Part shown: positions 52,743 through 64,000 of the stretch, piece by piece
Numbering within the stretch: position 1 is the stretch's first letter
Layout: each line of letters begins with the position of its first letter
Made by a program: the position numbers and the translations under genes
Notes under the pieces: model-generated
Told to the model about the DNA's origin: nothing
The model's database searches: none
What the model saw: the letters and a program-made list of their open reading frames with translations, nothing else
From: Puccinia triticina
Taxonomy: Eukaryota > Basidiomycota > Pucciniomycetes > Pucciniales > Pucciniaceae
NCBI RefSeq assembly: GCF_026914185.1
Contig: NC_070559.1
Span: 310,001-374,000 of the forward strand
Reading direction: 5' to 3'
DNA length: 64,000 nucleotides

Positions 52743-54259
52743 ATATATCAACAGCCCATGTGATAAATTAATGGTGTGAGTGTGTGATACATTCGGTGCT
52801 ACGAGATAAATGTGTACATATTGAGATTTCTTATCTGGAGATCTGAGAATGACGTTGCGGTGCTGAATGATCGAATGATCGAATGTGATGAGTGGATGGC
52901 GTCTGTGGCGACCCAGTCTTCGGTCACCGGGTCTATGGTGGACTCGGTATCCATCCACACCTGCCACGTCTTCAACCTGTGATCTCCGGCAGGGATGGCT
53001 GGGCCGGTATGGAGTCCAGACCCCTGCAGGCTGCAGCCGCTGACCTCAGCTGGCCCCTGATCTTGTCTCTGTTGCTGACGAAGTGGAGTGAGAGTGAATG
53101 CGGCGTGCTGATGTAAGCCTACTCCCCAAGTTTCCTTTCCCCGCCTGCGCGTGTTTGGTTCGTAATTTGGTCTTTTTTCATTTTTCTCGGGTTTTTTCCC
53201 ATGTCAGAAACTATTGGGCGTTTCCTTCTTTTGGGGTGGACACAGCATTCAGCCTCCGTCTCGCTCCCACCCCCTCCCCCTCCAGCAAGCATCCATCTCT
53301 CCTCTTGACTCCCGAGCCCACTAATCACCCACCTTTACGCATTCCTCCATAGTCTCCATTCCAGATCGTCATCGACCCCCCGTACATAGTACTCTTTAAT
53401 ACTGTTGTATTGTTGTCCTTGGCTGTGTTGTTTGTCTCCCTCAGCAAAGTGCCCGTTCAGACACGTCTCAAACACCCGCCAGTACACCTGCCTTGGCTAC
53501 ATTTGGAACCCGCTTGCTTTGATACCGTCGAAACTGTCGAGAGGGTTTCCCCACTCGATTCGAACTGCCTTGTAAAGTATTACAGTGTACGACCTGCATG
53601 TTTTTTTTTTTCTTCTTCCCAGTACATTCAATAGCACAGGCTGACCTTGTTTGTGTGTGTGTTTGTTTGTATAGCGGCTCGCTTGGCTGGCGGTCGTTCG
53701 TCTCTTTTTTTCTATCCTCGTCGCCACTGCGCCAGATATAAACCGCACTCGTCGGTTGGATCGCTCGCTAGGTGAGTCTGGTCGTCAAGTCACTGTTTCA
53801 TTTAAATCCCACCCCCACCCCTCCCTCCCTCGGTCCGTCTCGACTTCCACACCCAACCAGCGACCCCCTCCCACCCTCCCCGCGCCCTGTTGTATCCCCC
53901 CTCTTCAGTTTCCCAAGTCGCACCGATTCCCCCTCAATCCAGTCAACCGTTGCTCTGTAGCCTGCCTGCTTGCTTTGCTATATAATCCATCCACCCACCC
54001 ATCCCATCTACCACACTCCTCTTCTTCTACATACATAGCGCGTTCAGCTTCACTGTTTTGTTGTTTTTGCTATTTGTTTCCCTATCATATAATTCCCTTT
54101 CCCGGCCAACTGCCCGTCTCTCCTCCCCCACTCAACCTACCCACACCGCCACTCCTATACTCACCTCATCTGCCTTGTCTACACATAAATACTTTTTTTT
54201 CTCTCTCTTTTGATTCGTACCTTGAAAAAAAAAGAAAAGAAATTAATCGCCGCCAATCC
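52743..54259 (+). promoter_or_regulatory. Upstream region of the PNRC-motif gene, CT-rich
   Basis: No gene was supported. From ~53.2 kb the + strand becomes strongly pyrimidine-rich (CCCCTCCC, CTTTTTTTCTC), as in promoters and 5' UTRs of basidiomycete housekeeping genes. Long open frames here are low-complexity Pro/Ser translations of this composition. A 5' UTR intron is possible (GTGAGTCTGG at 53771). Confidence 0.45.
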
Positions 54260-56407
54260 ATGCCTCGCCTTCACTCTGTATCCCAATATCACTCCCAGCC
54301 TTCCATCAAACAGTCACCGGCCTCCAACATGTCCCCTCTCCCCTTGCTTCATCTCAATCCTCGAAGCTCGCCACTCAAAAGCAGGCCGGCCACCCCAGTC
54401 CACTTCCGCAATCCAGCCTGCCCATCCCCCAAACCTCATCATTCAGCCCCCGAGCGCTCGAACCGATCCAAACCAGCTATTCCGCTCACCTCACTCACCT
54501 CCAACCGCTCGAAACGATTGCCCAAATTTGCTGACGATTCTCAACCGGCTGGCCCTGTCCAATCAGCCCCCTCCACCACCAAGCCCTCTAATCGAAAACC
54601 CACATCGAAGCGCACCCGAAAACATCGCGAAGGGACCACTGATCAACCGCTCCCTCATTTGTATAACCTCTCATTTCCGGAACCACATCAATTGCCCATC
54701 GATTCTCCCGATCGTCTGATTAACACCTCCCCCACCCCGCGAATCTCAGAAGCAGCTAAAAAGCCCCAAGCACTTTCTTTAACCGACTTTTGCGATCAGC
54801 TCAGTGTCCAGGTCCACGATCAATCCTTACAAGTCACCCCGCGCATGTCAAAGAAAAAACCGAGCAGTCGAAAGTCCAAAAAAGGCGGCCAGGTGTGATA
54901 CAAATCCATGGTCTCTCTTGCTTCTGTGCCCCCTTTTTTTGCCAACCATCTCATCTTCTTTAATCTCTCTTTTTTTGTTCCTTTGCATCAGCGTCGTGCT
55001 CCCATGTGTCCTCCACCCAGTGACTCTGAGGACGTACTCACATTTGACCACTCAATGTTTCTTTCTCAAGAGTGTCCTTCCAGAAGCGCTACTCCCAGCC
55101 CCATCAAAATTTCCGAATCTCCTGCGGCCCTTGATGGATCTACCTTCATTCTTGACGATGCCCAACTTGCTTCATCCCCAGCTGCCTCCAAGCCTTGCAG
55201 TGCTTCCAACTCTTCCTCTCGTCGACCCTCCGACTCGCCCCCCTCCATGCCTCCGCGTCAGCATGTCCGCGCTAAGTCCGTTGCCTCTATCTTTGACGCA
55301 GAGAAACCACAATCGCCATCCAAAACGCGAGGCGCTAAAGACGATTGGGACATGCCATCCGCCGCTCCAGCTCAAGGGCTCACGTGGCAACAAAAGGAGA
55401 AGAAGGCCAACAAATCCGCCCTGTCAGCCTCGACTGGTAGTCATTTGGCACAAAAGCTTGCCCAACACGATTCAAAGTCCTCATCTGGTACCTCCGTTTC
55501 ACCAAACCATAATCCAAAAGAAACTCCTGCACGCCGTCAGCGCACAGCCCTCGCTCGTACCTCCAGCGCCAGCACCCTGTCACGACCAGCCGCTTCCACT
55601 ACCATCAAACCCAGCCAATCTTACTCATCTCGCTCCGATGATGAATCTGCGATGACCTGGCAACAAAGCATCCTCCGCCCGTCTCTCAGACACACCCTCC
55701 TTACCTCTCGATCCGATCAATCGGTCAACCCCTCGGAGGCCAAGGAGGCCAAGTCCTGCAACAAAAAAAACCCAGCTCCGACTAGTAGCAAGACGCCAGT
55801 CAAGGCGGCTTCTATTCCCCGCAAAGCTGGCATGACCTCTGCAGCCAAGCCTCGCACCAGCGGGCCACCTTCCACATCCAACAAGCGCAGGAACAGCTTG
55901 TCGTCAACCCGCACTCCCATTGTCCAGCCTATGGAGAACACTCCGATTCACGAAAAGTCCCGCTCGTTAGGTCTCAAGAGTGGCGAAAACGTTTTCTGCG
56001 ACTGGAAGTCATTCCCGACCGGCCCAGTCGACGAGAAATCCGCTTCATCGATCTTTTCAAACCCCTTACCCATTCTTGGGGCCCAAGCCGATTACAATAC
56101 CCCCGTTCGCCGTCATGCCAAATCATATACCCATCAGCCGGCCGTGTTGACCCACAGCTTTGTGCAGCACTCCAGCCCGCCGAACAATTCGGCCCCCGTC
56201 TTTTCGCACATACCTGATTTCAAGGACAAGGTTGTGACGCCTAGCAAGCCTAGGTCGACCAGTGAAGACTTGTATTTAGCTACCCCTGGATCTAAGCTTT
56301 CTTCTCCTGCTCTGCGAGCCGCCTTCATGTACGCTGGCCCCCAGTTCCACAACAGCCCTTGTCCAGCAGCTTTGCCCGCTCCCAAATTTTCCTTCGGTTC
56401 CGCATAG
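54260..56407 (+). CDS. PNRC/Edc1-type decapping-activator-like protein, two exons
   Basis: Exons 54260-54892 and 54992-56407 (99-bp intron, GTGTGA...TCAG) encode about 682 residues, Ser/Pro/Lys-rich and largely disordered. The C-terminus has YAGPQFHNSPCPAALPAPKF, matching the PNRC/Edc1 short linear motif (LPxPxF) that binds the EVH1 domain of Dcp1 and stimulates mRNA decapping; this function is inferred from the motif. Two TWQQ motifs (DDWDMP...GLTWQQKEKK and AMTWQQSILRP) lie in the middle; I recall similar motifs in fungal proteins but cannot name their role. The start at 54260 follows the CT-rich leader and is the first ATG of the Lys/Ser-rich region. No transposon features; this is the clearest host gene in the window. 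Confidence 0.75.
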
Positions 56408-58521
56408 ACCGGCGTTCCTCTTCCTTCCATTCAAGTGAGTCACTATCTTACCATCGCTTTACGATCTGGTCAGTCAATTGATGTTTCTCTTTTGATCACA
56501 GGTGATTACTAGACATGAACTCGCCCTTTCACTCCTTTTGGCGACCTGAAATTATCCCTAATGCTGCCTATCATGATATACAAGCAGAAATGTACATTTC
56601 AATTTTTTTTTGTCTCCTCTCCACTTGGGTTTCCTTAATTTAGCTCTACTCGCTGTGATTATGTATTCGGTTCATTACCCCCGTCGATGTCAACTCCTCT
56701 GTCCATTCCGATCGCTCGCCGACACCCCTGGCGTTCGACCCCACCCGACCCCTCTTGTTGTTTCTCTTGACACTCAAGACCTTCACTCACCCCCACCCCC
56801 ACCCTAGCACAGTCTTGGACTCCGATCTGTTGGCACCCTCGCGAGGCCTTCTACATCACGCAAGCACCAGTTATTGCTAATCTGTTTTGAGGATTTTCAT
56901 GTATTTGTAAAACTCCCCCTGTTGAGAAGCCCTCGACCCACACTTACTCGAGGTCCATCCTACTACTAGCTTTAACACACATACGTACATACACTAAGTT
57001 ATTGTAATCCGCATCTCTTTGTGTTTGTTCTTCCCCCAGCATCCATCTTTCCCTTTCCTTTCAACTTCTCTGCTCAGACACCCTGCCGATCTTCGGGGCG
57101 GTTCTTTGTATGTGCGTGTAACATCCCTCAATGTTTTACATCTTTTATTTTTCCTTTTCTTTCATTTTCTTTCTAGCTTGATTTTATTTTGTTTTGGACT
57201 TTCTTATCTTCATTTATATACAACAAGGACATCATCGCGATCGTCGCTTGCTTTTATTTTCCTTTCCAAGATGTATGTTTCTTTGCTGCTCCTTCTTCTC
57301 CCTTTCTTTGTTATATCGACTCACAACACTACACACAAGAACTGTCCCCACTCCCAAAAACCCCGAAAACCCAAAAACTCCATATTTATTATTTAATCGC
57401 CGTTGCCTCCCCCTCTTATCTACCAACACACACTGTACATGTCTTCTCCCTATACACAAACACATACAAGCATGTCTCCACTTTTGTGTCTGCTTCCGCT
57501 CTGTTCTTGTCGCTCGCTTCCATCACACCCACCATTTCTCGCTTACTGCCCTTCACAAGCATACATACAGATTTACATTTGCTTTGTTACAAATATGAAC
57601 ATGTGTATGTTTTGTGCTTCCCGCATATTTTTCATGTGACTCGCTAAAGATTGGTCCCATGTACTTGCGTGGTCGGGCTTTGTTGAATTCTCAGTCAGAC
57701 TCACGCTATGTTTATTCTTTTGTTCTTGCTTCGGACATGCCTATATGAATGCAGGTGATGCACATCCATGAGGGTCGGGGGCACCCACCCCAATATCAGC
57801 ATTCAAATATATCAAGAATTACCTACGATCATGTTGTATGTACCATACTCTTTATGCCCCATGTTCAAACCTCTATGTTATTAACTTGTTGCCACTCTCG
57901 AAAACAAGTCTCCTCCCTTTTTCTCCACTTGCCTTTGCATAGTTTCCCTTGCTTGGTCTATTTATTTGTATTTGTTGACACCAGTGACTGGCTATGTAGA
58001 CTGTAGTCTGTGCTGTCGATATGAAATGATTGCGAGTTTGTAGACTTCTGTGGACAAGGCATTGTGGCCTGGTGTGGGCGTACTTCAGGTGGAGAGATTT
58101 ATTGCCGGGACATTGTCGGGCTATTAGTACGAACAAAGCTCATGATCAGACGAGAACGCTGCCGCACATCAAAGAAATCGAAGTCATTTTGGTCTGCCAA
58201 GTTTCCGCTCTGGATTGGCGAAGATGGATCAGATCCAAAGTCTCAAGTTTTTAGGTTTCTTCTGGTTTCTTCAAGTCTTTGTTGTTTGAGCATGAGCATT
58301 GCGCATGCCGGCAAAAGATTCCACCGGTGATAGCCGGTGATCCAATGTAAGGAAGCCCGAGTTTGCAAGCTCGACTCGTCCCGAGCCTGTGGTTGTGGCC
58401 ATGAATATGGAACAGAGAGCACCTAACTTAACTAAGTCCCTCTGTTGGAGGGGGGACGCCGTCCCGCAGGGACCCTCCGCCTCCTTCGGAGGTCGCTTCG
58501 CTCCCCCGAGGAGGGAATTAG
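56408..58521. other. 3' region of the PNRC-motif gene and intergenic DNA
   Basis: A possible 3' UTR intron runs from about 56434 (GTGAGTCACT) to 56501 (ATCACAG). Up to ~57.65 kb the + strand remains pyrimidine-rich. Open frames there are low complexity. At 58440-58515 a GC-rich block can form nested hairpins (GCCTCCTTCGGAGG). No second gene is supported. Confidence 0.45.
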
Positions 58522-59329
58522 TCAAGTTGGAGAGAACACGCGCCCTCTGAGACTGGACGCGCCCCAAGGTGAGCGCCGATGAGTGTCATGGGCGGCACTT
58601 GGCACCCGGAAAAATCTCGATCTTCGCCACCTCTTCCGTTTTAAGGTGGTGGGGGCGAGCTTCCGACGAGTTTGGCCATGAGTATCAAGGAACATCCTCT
58701 GATGTTCCGGGTCTGAGTGGGGGCCGGGGCGCACCCTCACTTCAGTGATGTTCGGATGGACATCCCCAGTAAGATGGAGCAGATGGATCAGACATTGCAT
58801 CAATCTGTCTGCCAGACCCAATATGGTCTACATTCTTCCGCCATCAAAACTCAATATAAACCGCACCAGTCTTGCCCGCGCTTCCCACGACTATAATTTG
58901 TAACGTCCAAAAGTGAAGAAAGACTAGTAAGGAGCGGTTTCTTCGTTTTCCATCCCAATGATTAAACAACCGTCCACAACACTAATACCATCAGAATTTG
59001 TTCCTATTTTCTTCTGCCTATTTTGGATATTCTGTCCGACGTGCTATTCAACTCAACCACTGACTCATTGCCGGTATGGCCAATTGATGTTCTTCGTCGG
59101 ACTCGAAGACGACAAACTACATTGGTCAATTTTTATCAACAGGTGCAATCCATCAGCGAATTCTACCGAAAATTGCAACATCTTCCGATAAAAGCTGCTC
59201 TTAACTTGAGAAAAAAAATCCCTCGAATCTTGCTATGGCTGCGTGGTTACTATACTTTATAGTTGAGCGCTCTTTCATTCATCAGGGAATGGGATCGTAA
59301 ATCTTACCACCAATGATGGACTCTTTAGA
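58522..59329. other. No gene firmly supported; two coding-like frames
   Basis: Minus-strand 58821-58522 is open for 99 codons, with a plausible start (MGLADRLMQCLIHLL). Plus-strand 59023-59262 is open for 79 codons (FYQQVQSISEFYRKLQHL). Neither has a recognisable domain or clear splice partner, so neither is called a gene. Confidence 0.3.
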
Positions 59330-59418
59330 ACATCTCCTCTCAATGACCGGTCTGTGCCGCTGTGGTAATGAGGGGAGTAACATCTCCTCTCAATGACCGG
59401 TCTGTGCCGCTGTGGTAA
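59330..59418. repeat. Two exact 39-bp repeats, 50-bp spacing
   Basis: The block ACATCTCCTCTCAATGACCG plus GTCTGTGCCGCTGTGGTAA occurs at 59330-59368 and 59380-59418. It belongs to the same GACCGGTC/GAGGGGAG repeat family as 60362-60606. Confidence 0.85.
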
Positions 59419-60361
59419 GACCAATCAACCATCAACTACATCAAATCATAGTATATTTTAATATTGAAATACAGTACAAACTACATACAAAACATATTTA
59501 GTACAAATAACCTCCATATTAAATTTCACTCAGCTGTCACAATTATTCTCACACCCAGAAAAATGGTAACATTTTTTTACATAAGTATCAGACATGTAAG
59601 AAATCTCATAGTAACATTCAAGAATCACCTCTAAGAAACAGCTCATAGATGTATTTTCCATATAAGAGTAGATATACAGTAGATACAAAGTAGATCTCAG
59701 AATAGTTTCCACTCTCAGAGTATAATCACATCTGATACACTCTTCTGTGAAAAGAAATTCCTAATTAGATAGTAAAATACCAAGCCCTTTTGTATTTCAC
59801 ACAGCTGTACACATCCTATAGTAGAAGAATCTTTCAGCTACATATTTCTAGTCTCAGACAAGTTTATTTACTATAAAAGGAGGCCTTTTCTGCCCCTTCC
59901 TGTTTTCTTCTTTCTCCATGTCAGCACTTGATAGTAATATTGTAGATTACTAGCACTCATCACTTGATATAAATAGTTGAATTATAATATTTTGCAATAT
60001 TAATTGATATATATAACTTGCCCCCTTGACATAAAAAAATTTCATGCATATAATAATTCTCTTTACATCACTTGCATGTAACAATCCTCTTTACATCACC
60101 TACACATAACATTCCTCTTTACATCCCTTACATACAACATTCCTCATCTCTTGCGCACTGAACACAGGTAACTAGGGTTCAGAGTCAGATATAATTAAGA
60201 ATAGTTCTAAAGATTGCACCACACTATAAATTCTTAGTGTACATTCTCCCAGAAGCTTATTCAAGGAAGGCAGCCCTTCAAGCACCCGTGTAGTCTGTCA
60301 TTATCCGTGACTTCTACATTTCCCTTCCAAGCTCAGATCACGCCTAGCGTAGAAGTTCCAC
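59419..60361 (+). repeat. AT-rich LTR-like insert between repeat arrays
   Basis: About 940 bp without coding capacity, separating two parts of the palindromic repeat array. A promoter-like block ACTATAAAAGGAGGCC at about 59871 resembles those of the LTRs at 9.98 and 42.7 kb. Ends could not be set precisely. Confidence 0.35.
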
Positions 60362-60606
60362 ACCAGTCATCAAGGGGAGTAACATCTCTCAATTACCGGT
60401 CTGTGCCGGTCATTGAGGGGAGTAACATCTCCTCTTGATGACCGGTCTGTGCCGGTCACCGAGGGGAGTAGCGCCTCCTCTCAATGACCGGTCAGACCGG
60501 TCATCAAGGGGAATAAAAACTTCTCTGGATAACCGGTGTGTACCAGTCATTGAGGGGAGGTGCTACTCCTCTTGATGACCAGTCTTTACCGGCCATCAAG
60601 GGGACT
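60362..60606. repeat. Array of palindromic CCGGTC units
   Basis: About five units of 45-50 bp, each with a GACCGGT...ACCGGTC-type palindrome and a GAGGGGAGTAACATCTCCTC stem. Neighbouring units alternate orientation, so the array can fold into a series of hairpins. Unit copies have diverged (GTCTGTGCCGGTCATTGAGG versus TACCAGTCATTGAGG). Confidence 0.7.
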
Positions 60607-61227
60607 CACACCTCCACAGCAGGTCAAAGTCAACGTCAAGTTGACACCCCTCAGGGCGTCCCCGCAGCCTCGAACGGCCGACACGCCCCCCCCCCCCCCC
60701 CCCAACGCATCTGGAAGGGCGCTCTTTGGGGGCGGCCGACCGTGGCATCCTGAGGAAACCTGCAAGGCAACATGTAATGGCGCCGCCACAGCCCCTGCGT
60801 CAGATGGGCGCAATGGTGGCGCCTCAAGTGGACACCCTTGGCGTGGCTTTGGAGGGCCGCCTTGAAGGTGTCCGGCCGGGGCGCCAGGGCGACCCGCAAA
60901 AGGCAATGTGGAGGGGGGTGTGGGTGCCTGTAGGTGTCGCCGGGGTGTCATCTTCTCAGTCAGGTTTCTGGACGATTTTTTGGATGTCAGGGGAGCATCC
61001 AGGAAGCCCCTTGGGAACCGACTCACCAGGCGTTGGTCAGGCTGGCTTGCGGGTGGCACCCTGGCGTCTGGAGTGGTAGGGGGCCTGCAAGATATTGACC
61101 TCATGGCTGCGTCATTCAAAGCCTTGTCGTGGGCGACTAGGGGCGGCCGTGACGGCAATCAGGCGGAGGGCACCCGTGGGGAAATATCCACGGCGGCTGG
61201 GCGACCTCATCGCTTCTGGGGGCAAGA
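60607..61227. other. GC-rich low-complexity region with C18 run
   Basis: Rich in GGCGCC and GGTGGC words like the arms of 3351-4738. A run of 18 C lies at 60686-60703. Long open frames on both strands are composition artefacts with no domain. Confidence 0.4.
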
Positions 61228-62321
61228 CTGAAAAGCTGCGCTACACTGCAGAAAGCGGCGATTTTAGCGCAGCGCAGCGGGCGCCGCTAACCCCCCAGCC
61301 CAAAAAGCTGAAGCAGTAGCGTCCCCGCGCTGCGCTACCGCTTTCTGCAGCGAAACACCGCTATTTCCTTGGATGACATAGGGTAAGCGCAGCCAAAAAA
61401 GCGGCGCTTTCGCTGCGGGAAAGCGCAGCGATAGCGGTGTGCGCTTTCAACCGCTACTGGGGCGCTTTTGCGCGCTGCACCGCTTTTTAGCTGATACTTC
61501 TTCCGCACTTTTGGCGCTGCGCAGTTAATTCAGCTCAAAAAGCAAGCGCGATTATCTTGCTTGCGCAGCTAGCTCAGCAACGGTGGAGCGCACCTTCTCA
61601 GCTGCCACCAATGTTTGTTCATCAGGGCGGGCCGGACTTGCGATGCGATCAATTGAACGTGCTATCAGCAGCCACTTGTGATTACGCGGCGGGGTCAAGT
61701 TGGGTGGGGTTTTTGAAGATTCTCAGCAAAAAAATCGACCAAGACTCAGGGGGTATAGGTCACTTTTTTAGTTTCTGTTTCTTTTTGAGTATATTTTCTC
61801 TCTATCGCGGCAAACATGCAGTAATATTAGCTATGCTGCACTAATAAAGCGTGAAAAGCGGAAAAGCGCGCAAAGCGGGAACCCAGATTATAAAAGCGGG
61901 ATTTGCCGCTGCAAATCCCACTTTTCTAGCGAAGTGCCGCTGCGCTGCGCTACCACGCAGCGGTTTTGCGCTTCTGAGGCGCTTTTGTGGTCCGCTAAAA
62001 AAAGAGGAATTTTCCCTCCGTTTTCAAAAAGCTGAAGCTGTTGGAATTGATGGAATATGTGCTTCATGCCCAATATTTGTGGCTGAGCCTTATCATTGTA
62101 TCATCCAACAGTTACCTGTAAGACCAATGTGTGTTTAGCTCAGTGGTATTAGAGCAGCTCTCATGAATGTAGAAGGTCATGGGTTCAAATCCCATAACAC
62201 ACAATTCTTTTCATTTCATTGAACATTTACAGAAGCGTTAGCGGAAAATTGCTATAAAAAAGTGCAGCGCAGCGAGCCCATTTCCGCTGCGCTGCACTAC
62301 TTTTAGTGCAGCGGTTTCAGC
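61228..62321. mobile_element. Foldback element built of GCAGCG/CGCTGC words, with a tRNA-like insert
   Basis: Ends resemble each other in inverted orientation (GCAAGACTGAAAAGCTGCGC region and complement of GCAGCGGTTTCAGCCTTGC). Throughout, AGCGCAGCGG and CCGCTTTCTGC-type words and complements alternate, so it can fold extensively. It contains the tRNA-like sequence at 62129-62203. Short related sequence is at 10534-10640. No coding capacity. Confidence 0.45.
62129..62203 (+). tRNA. tRNA-like gene or pseudogene, anticodon unclear
   Basis: A perfect 7-bp acceptor stem (GTGTGTT with AACACAC), D stem (GCTC/GAGC), T stem (ATGGG/CCCAT) with loop TTCAAAT, discriminator A, and good A- and B-boxes, followed by TTTT within a few bases. 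The anticodon arm does not pair properly: the segment GCTCTCATGAATGTAGA could expose CAT, TGA or GAA depending on folding. A near-functional shell with a degenerate anticodon arm suggests a tRNA pseudogene or the pol III head of a SINE. Confidence 0.6.
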
Positions 62322-64000
62322 CTTGCTGGGGGTCATCCGGCCGGCGGGACATGGTGCGCGTAGTGGCCGCTCAGGGGGGCGCATAGGATGCGAGGTCCGG
62401 CCGGGCGATGTGAGCGCCGGACACCGGGTAATGGCGTCTGGGAGGGGGGGGGGGGGGGGGGGGAGGGCGTGGCACGGGTGATTGGGGGCGCGCAGGGGCA
62501 CGGGAGACACACTACCAACATGGATGAATTTGTGATGTCATATATTGATCAATATAGCGTATATTGATCAATTTATAATGATCAAGCGGCATGACAAAAC
62601 AATTGAAAATATCTGGCATGGGTTGTGAAAACAAACCATTTAATGGAGCACAAGGTGGGAGTTGGTCATAGTGTAGTACTAATCAAACAACTCTCAAAAT
62701 CTGACCTAGGTGGTTTAGGATTTGGGCCTTCATGTTGATGTCACAGTGATTATCAAGCCACTTGATATACTGGTGGAGCTGGTAAATGGTTTGTGGTTTG
62801 TGGGTTTTCCTCCAAGGTGACCATGTTGGGGGAAGGGGGGGGGGGGGGGGGGGACCAAGCATATCACAGTAGAAGTAGGTTACCATCTTGAACAAGCATA
62901 AGCCCTTGGTTGATGGAAATGAGTGGTAATTCTTTTCAGGAGTTGAGATGTTTTTTAGGACATATATTCAGATCAGGGCCAGTTGGTGTTGACAATTTGA
63001 TACATTCAGGGGCACCAGGGAATAGCTTTTTTGACTGATTTGCACATTTTTTTACATATGCTTGAGTCATAATTCCATTGGAAAACCCAAATTCCCCAAT
63101 GAACAGTGGGGTTCTGCAATTTGTATGTAGAAGACTTAACTGAATTTTGTCAGAAATTCTTACATTTCTGCAATTTGTGGTGTGTGTGAGTTTGGATTTT
63201 CAAGGCAATTCATGCCTATTTTGGGCATGAGTTTTTGCAGACTGCGGGTTAGATGGGGAATGGAGAGTGGACCAAGCATGGCAGTTTTAATGGGATGCGG
63301 TTGTGGCGGGGATATGGGCTGATGGGGTAGTAAGAGGGAGAAAAGTGGCCTTGCTGGGGGTTGAAACCTGCAGCGGCGAAGCCACTTTGGCCTCTAGTAT
63401 TCATAGTATTACAGTGCAGGGCCAATGCCAAAATCACTCTTTGAAAAAAAGGAATGGGCAGTAAGCTGTGCTCCTGTGTATTTTTGGAGACTCCTGCCCT
63501 GGCATGTTTCATGCTATATGATGTTTATAGATGATGGTGTGATTTTAAACTACTTGACATATCTGATAGTGATGATGCAGCATCTGATGTGATTCATGTG
63601 CAACTAGGTTTCAAAGCACAACTGATGGCTGCACAGACCTCATCATCCTTAGAAAATGTACTTTTAACTTAGTCCCATAGTGTTTCAGCAAATGAATTCA
63701 GGAGTTGTTTTAGAAACAGTAGATGCAGTACTTGTGGCAAAACACATTATAAAAAGGGTGCTAATTTTCAACAACTTTCAGGCCCCAGGGAAGCTTCACA
63801 ATCCACATTCTCCTACCAGCATACCACTCAGGATGGGATTTTGTTCAAAGTATCTCAAATTTTCAGCTTTGTTGGTGGCTGTGTGCTCCTTAAAATCAGC
63901 TCAAGGACTAGTAAATCCAGATTCAATCTTGGAGAAGGAGAATATTGCTAGCAAATCAGCAGATTTATCCCAGTCTTTATTGCAAAAAATTATGTTGAAT
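62322..64000. other. No gene seen; G-runs and a palindrome
   Basis: G-runs of 20 (62444-62463) and 19 (62835-62853). A perfect inverted repeat TTGATCAATATA-GCG-TATATTGATCAA at 62545-62571. The rest is AT-rich non-coding sequence to the window end. Confidence 0.5.

Noticed and set aside
53756..54259. Extension of the PNRC-motif protein upstream to 53756
   Set aside because: The open frame there is a low-complexity Pro/Ser translation of pyrimidine-rich leader; the ATG at 54260 begins the more protein-like sequence.
57019..57647. Several 100-150 codon frames in 57.0-57.65 kb
   Set aside because: All three frames of this CT-rich region are open and give Leu/Phe/Ser/His-rich peptides without domains; likely 3' UTR or intergenic composition.
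59330..60606. CRISPR-like array
   Set aside because: Units are palindromic and contiguous with diverged copies, spacers are not unique, no cas genes, and the genome is eukaryotic.
60586..61158. 190-codon minus-strand frame
   Set aside because: Pro/Gly/Arg-rich product of GC-rich repeats with a poly-Gly from the C18 run; no domain or splice signals.

Overview
This is a repeat-dominated nuclear window from a filamentous fungus, most likely a rust fungus (Pucciniales, Puccinia-like). The evidence is short GT-AG introns of about 70-135 bp, a PNRC/Edc1-type gene under a pyrimidine-rich promoter, a secreted RING gene, and layer upon layer of Gypsy, Copia, Tad-like LINE, Harbinger, Tc1/mariner and MITE sequences. 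The organism call is inference; no rRNA or marker gene is present.

Layout. 0.5-1.5 kb: a five-exon gene for a small secreted protein with two RING-H2 fingers. 1.5-13.4 kb: repeats, a tRNA-like remnant, a GC-rich TIR element, a minisatellite, a Copia gag remnant with its 142-bp LTR, a ~49-bp periodic array of tRNA B-box-like motifs, a ~1.06 kb LTR, and a broken SNF2 helicase fragment split by a hAT-type MITE. 13.4-16.8 kb: a four-exon gene for a ~1035-residue P-loop NTPase whose N-terminal exon has been tandemly duplicated in frame. 17.6-25.7 kb: a degenerate Gypsy element (Gypsy-A) carrying five younger DNA or LTR-like insertions. Removing each insertion with its target-site duplication (TSD) restores the gag-pol reading frame. 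25.9-26.5 kb: a GC-rich fragment ending in a CLIP-170/Bik1-like zinc knuckle.

27.6-45.7 kb is a four-level nest. A Tad-like LINE is split by a ~1.08 kb solo LTR (TSD ACGG). That LTR is split by a Copia element (TSD GCTAA), whose own 5' LTR is split by an intact Gypsy element (Gypsy-B, TSD CACG). Gypsy-B LTRs differ at 1 of 422 positions, Copia LTRs at 4 of 349, and the older Gypsy-A LTRs at about 16 of 377. Most differences are CpG transitions, and all TGA premature stops noted here sit where CGA is the likely ancestor.

46-47.1 kb: a three-exon Tc1/mariner-like transposase. 47.7-49.1 kb: an unknown three-exon gene with a MITE just upstream. 49.5-52.7 kb: a complete PIF/Harbinger transposon with convergent DDE transposase and Myb-like genes. 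Its 13-bp terminus and TAA TSD match two 386-bp foldback MITEs at 17.6 and 27.2 kb. 54.3-56.4 kb: a host gene with a C-terminal Dcp1-binding (PNRC/Edc1) motif. 58-64 kb: palindromic repeat arrays, a foldback element containing a tRNA-like sequence, and long G/C homopolymers.

All exon joins were made by hand from splice consensus and reading-frame continuity. No database search was possible.
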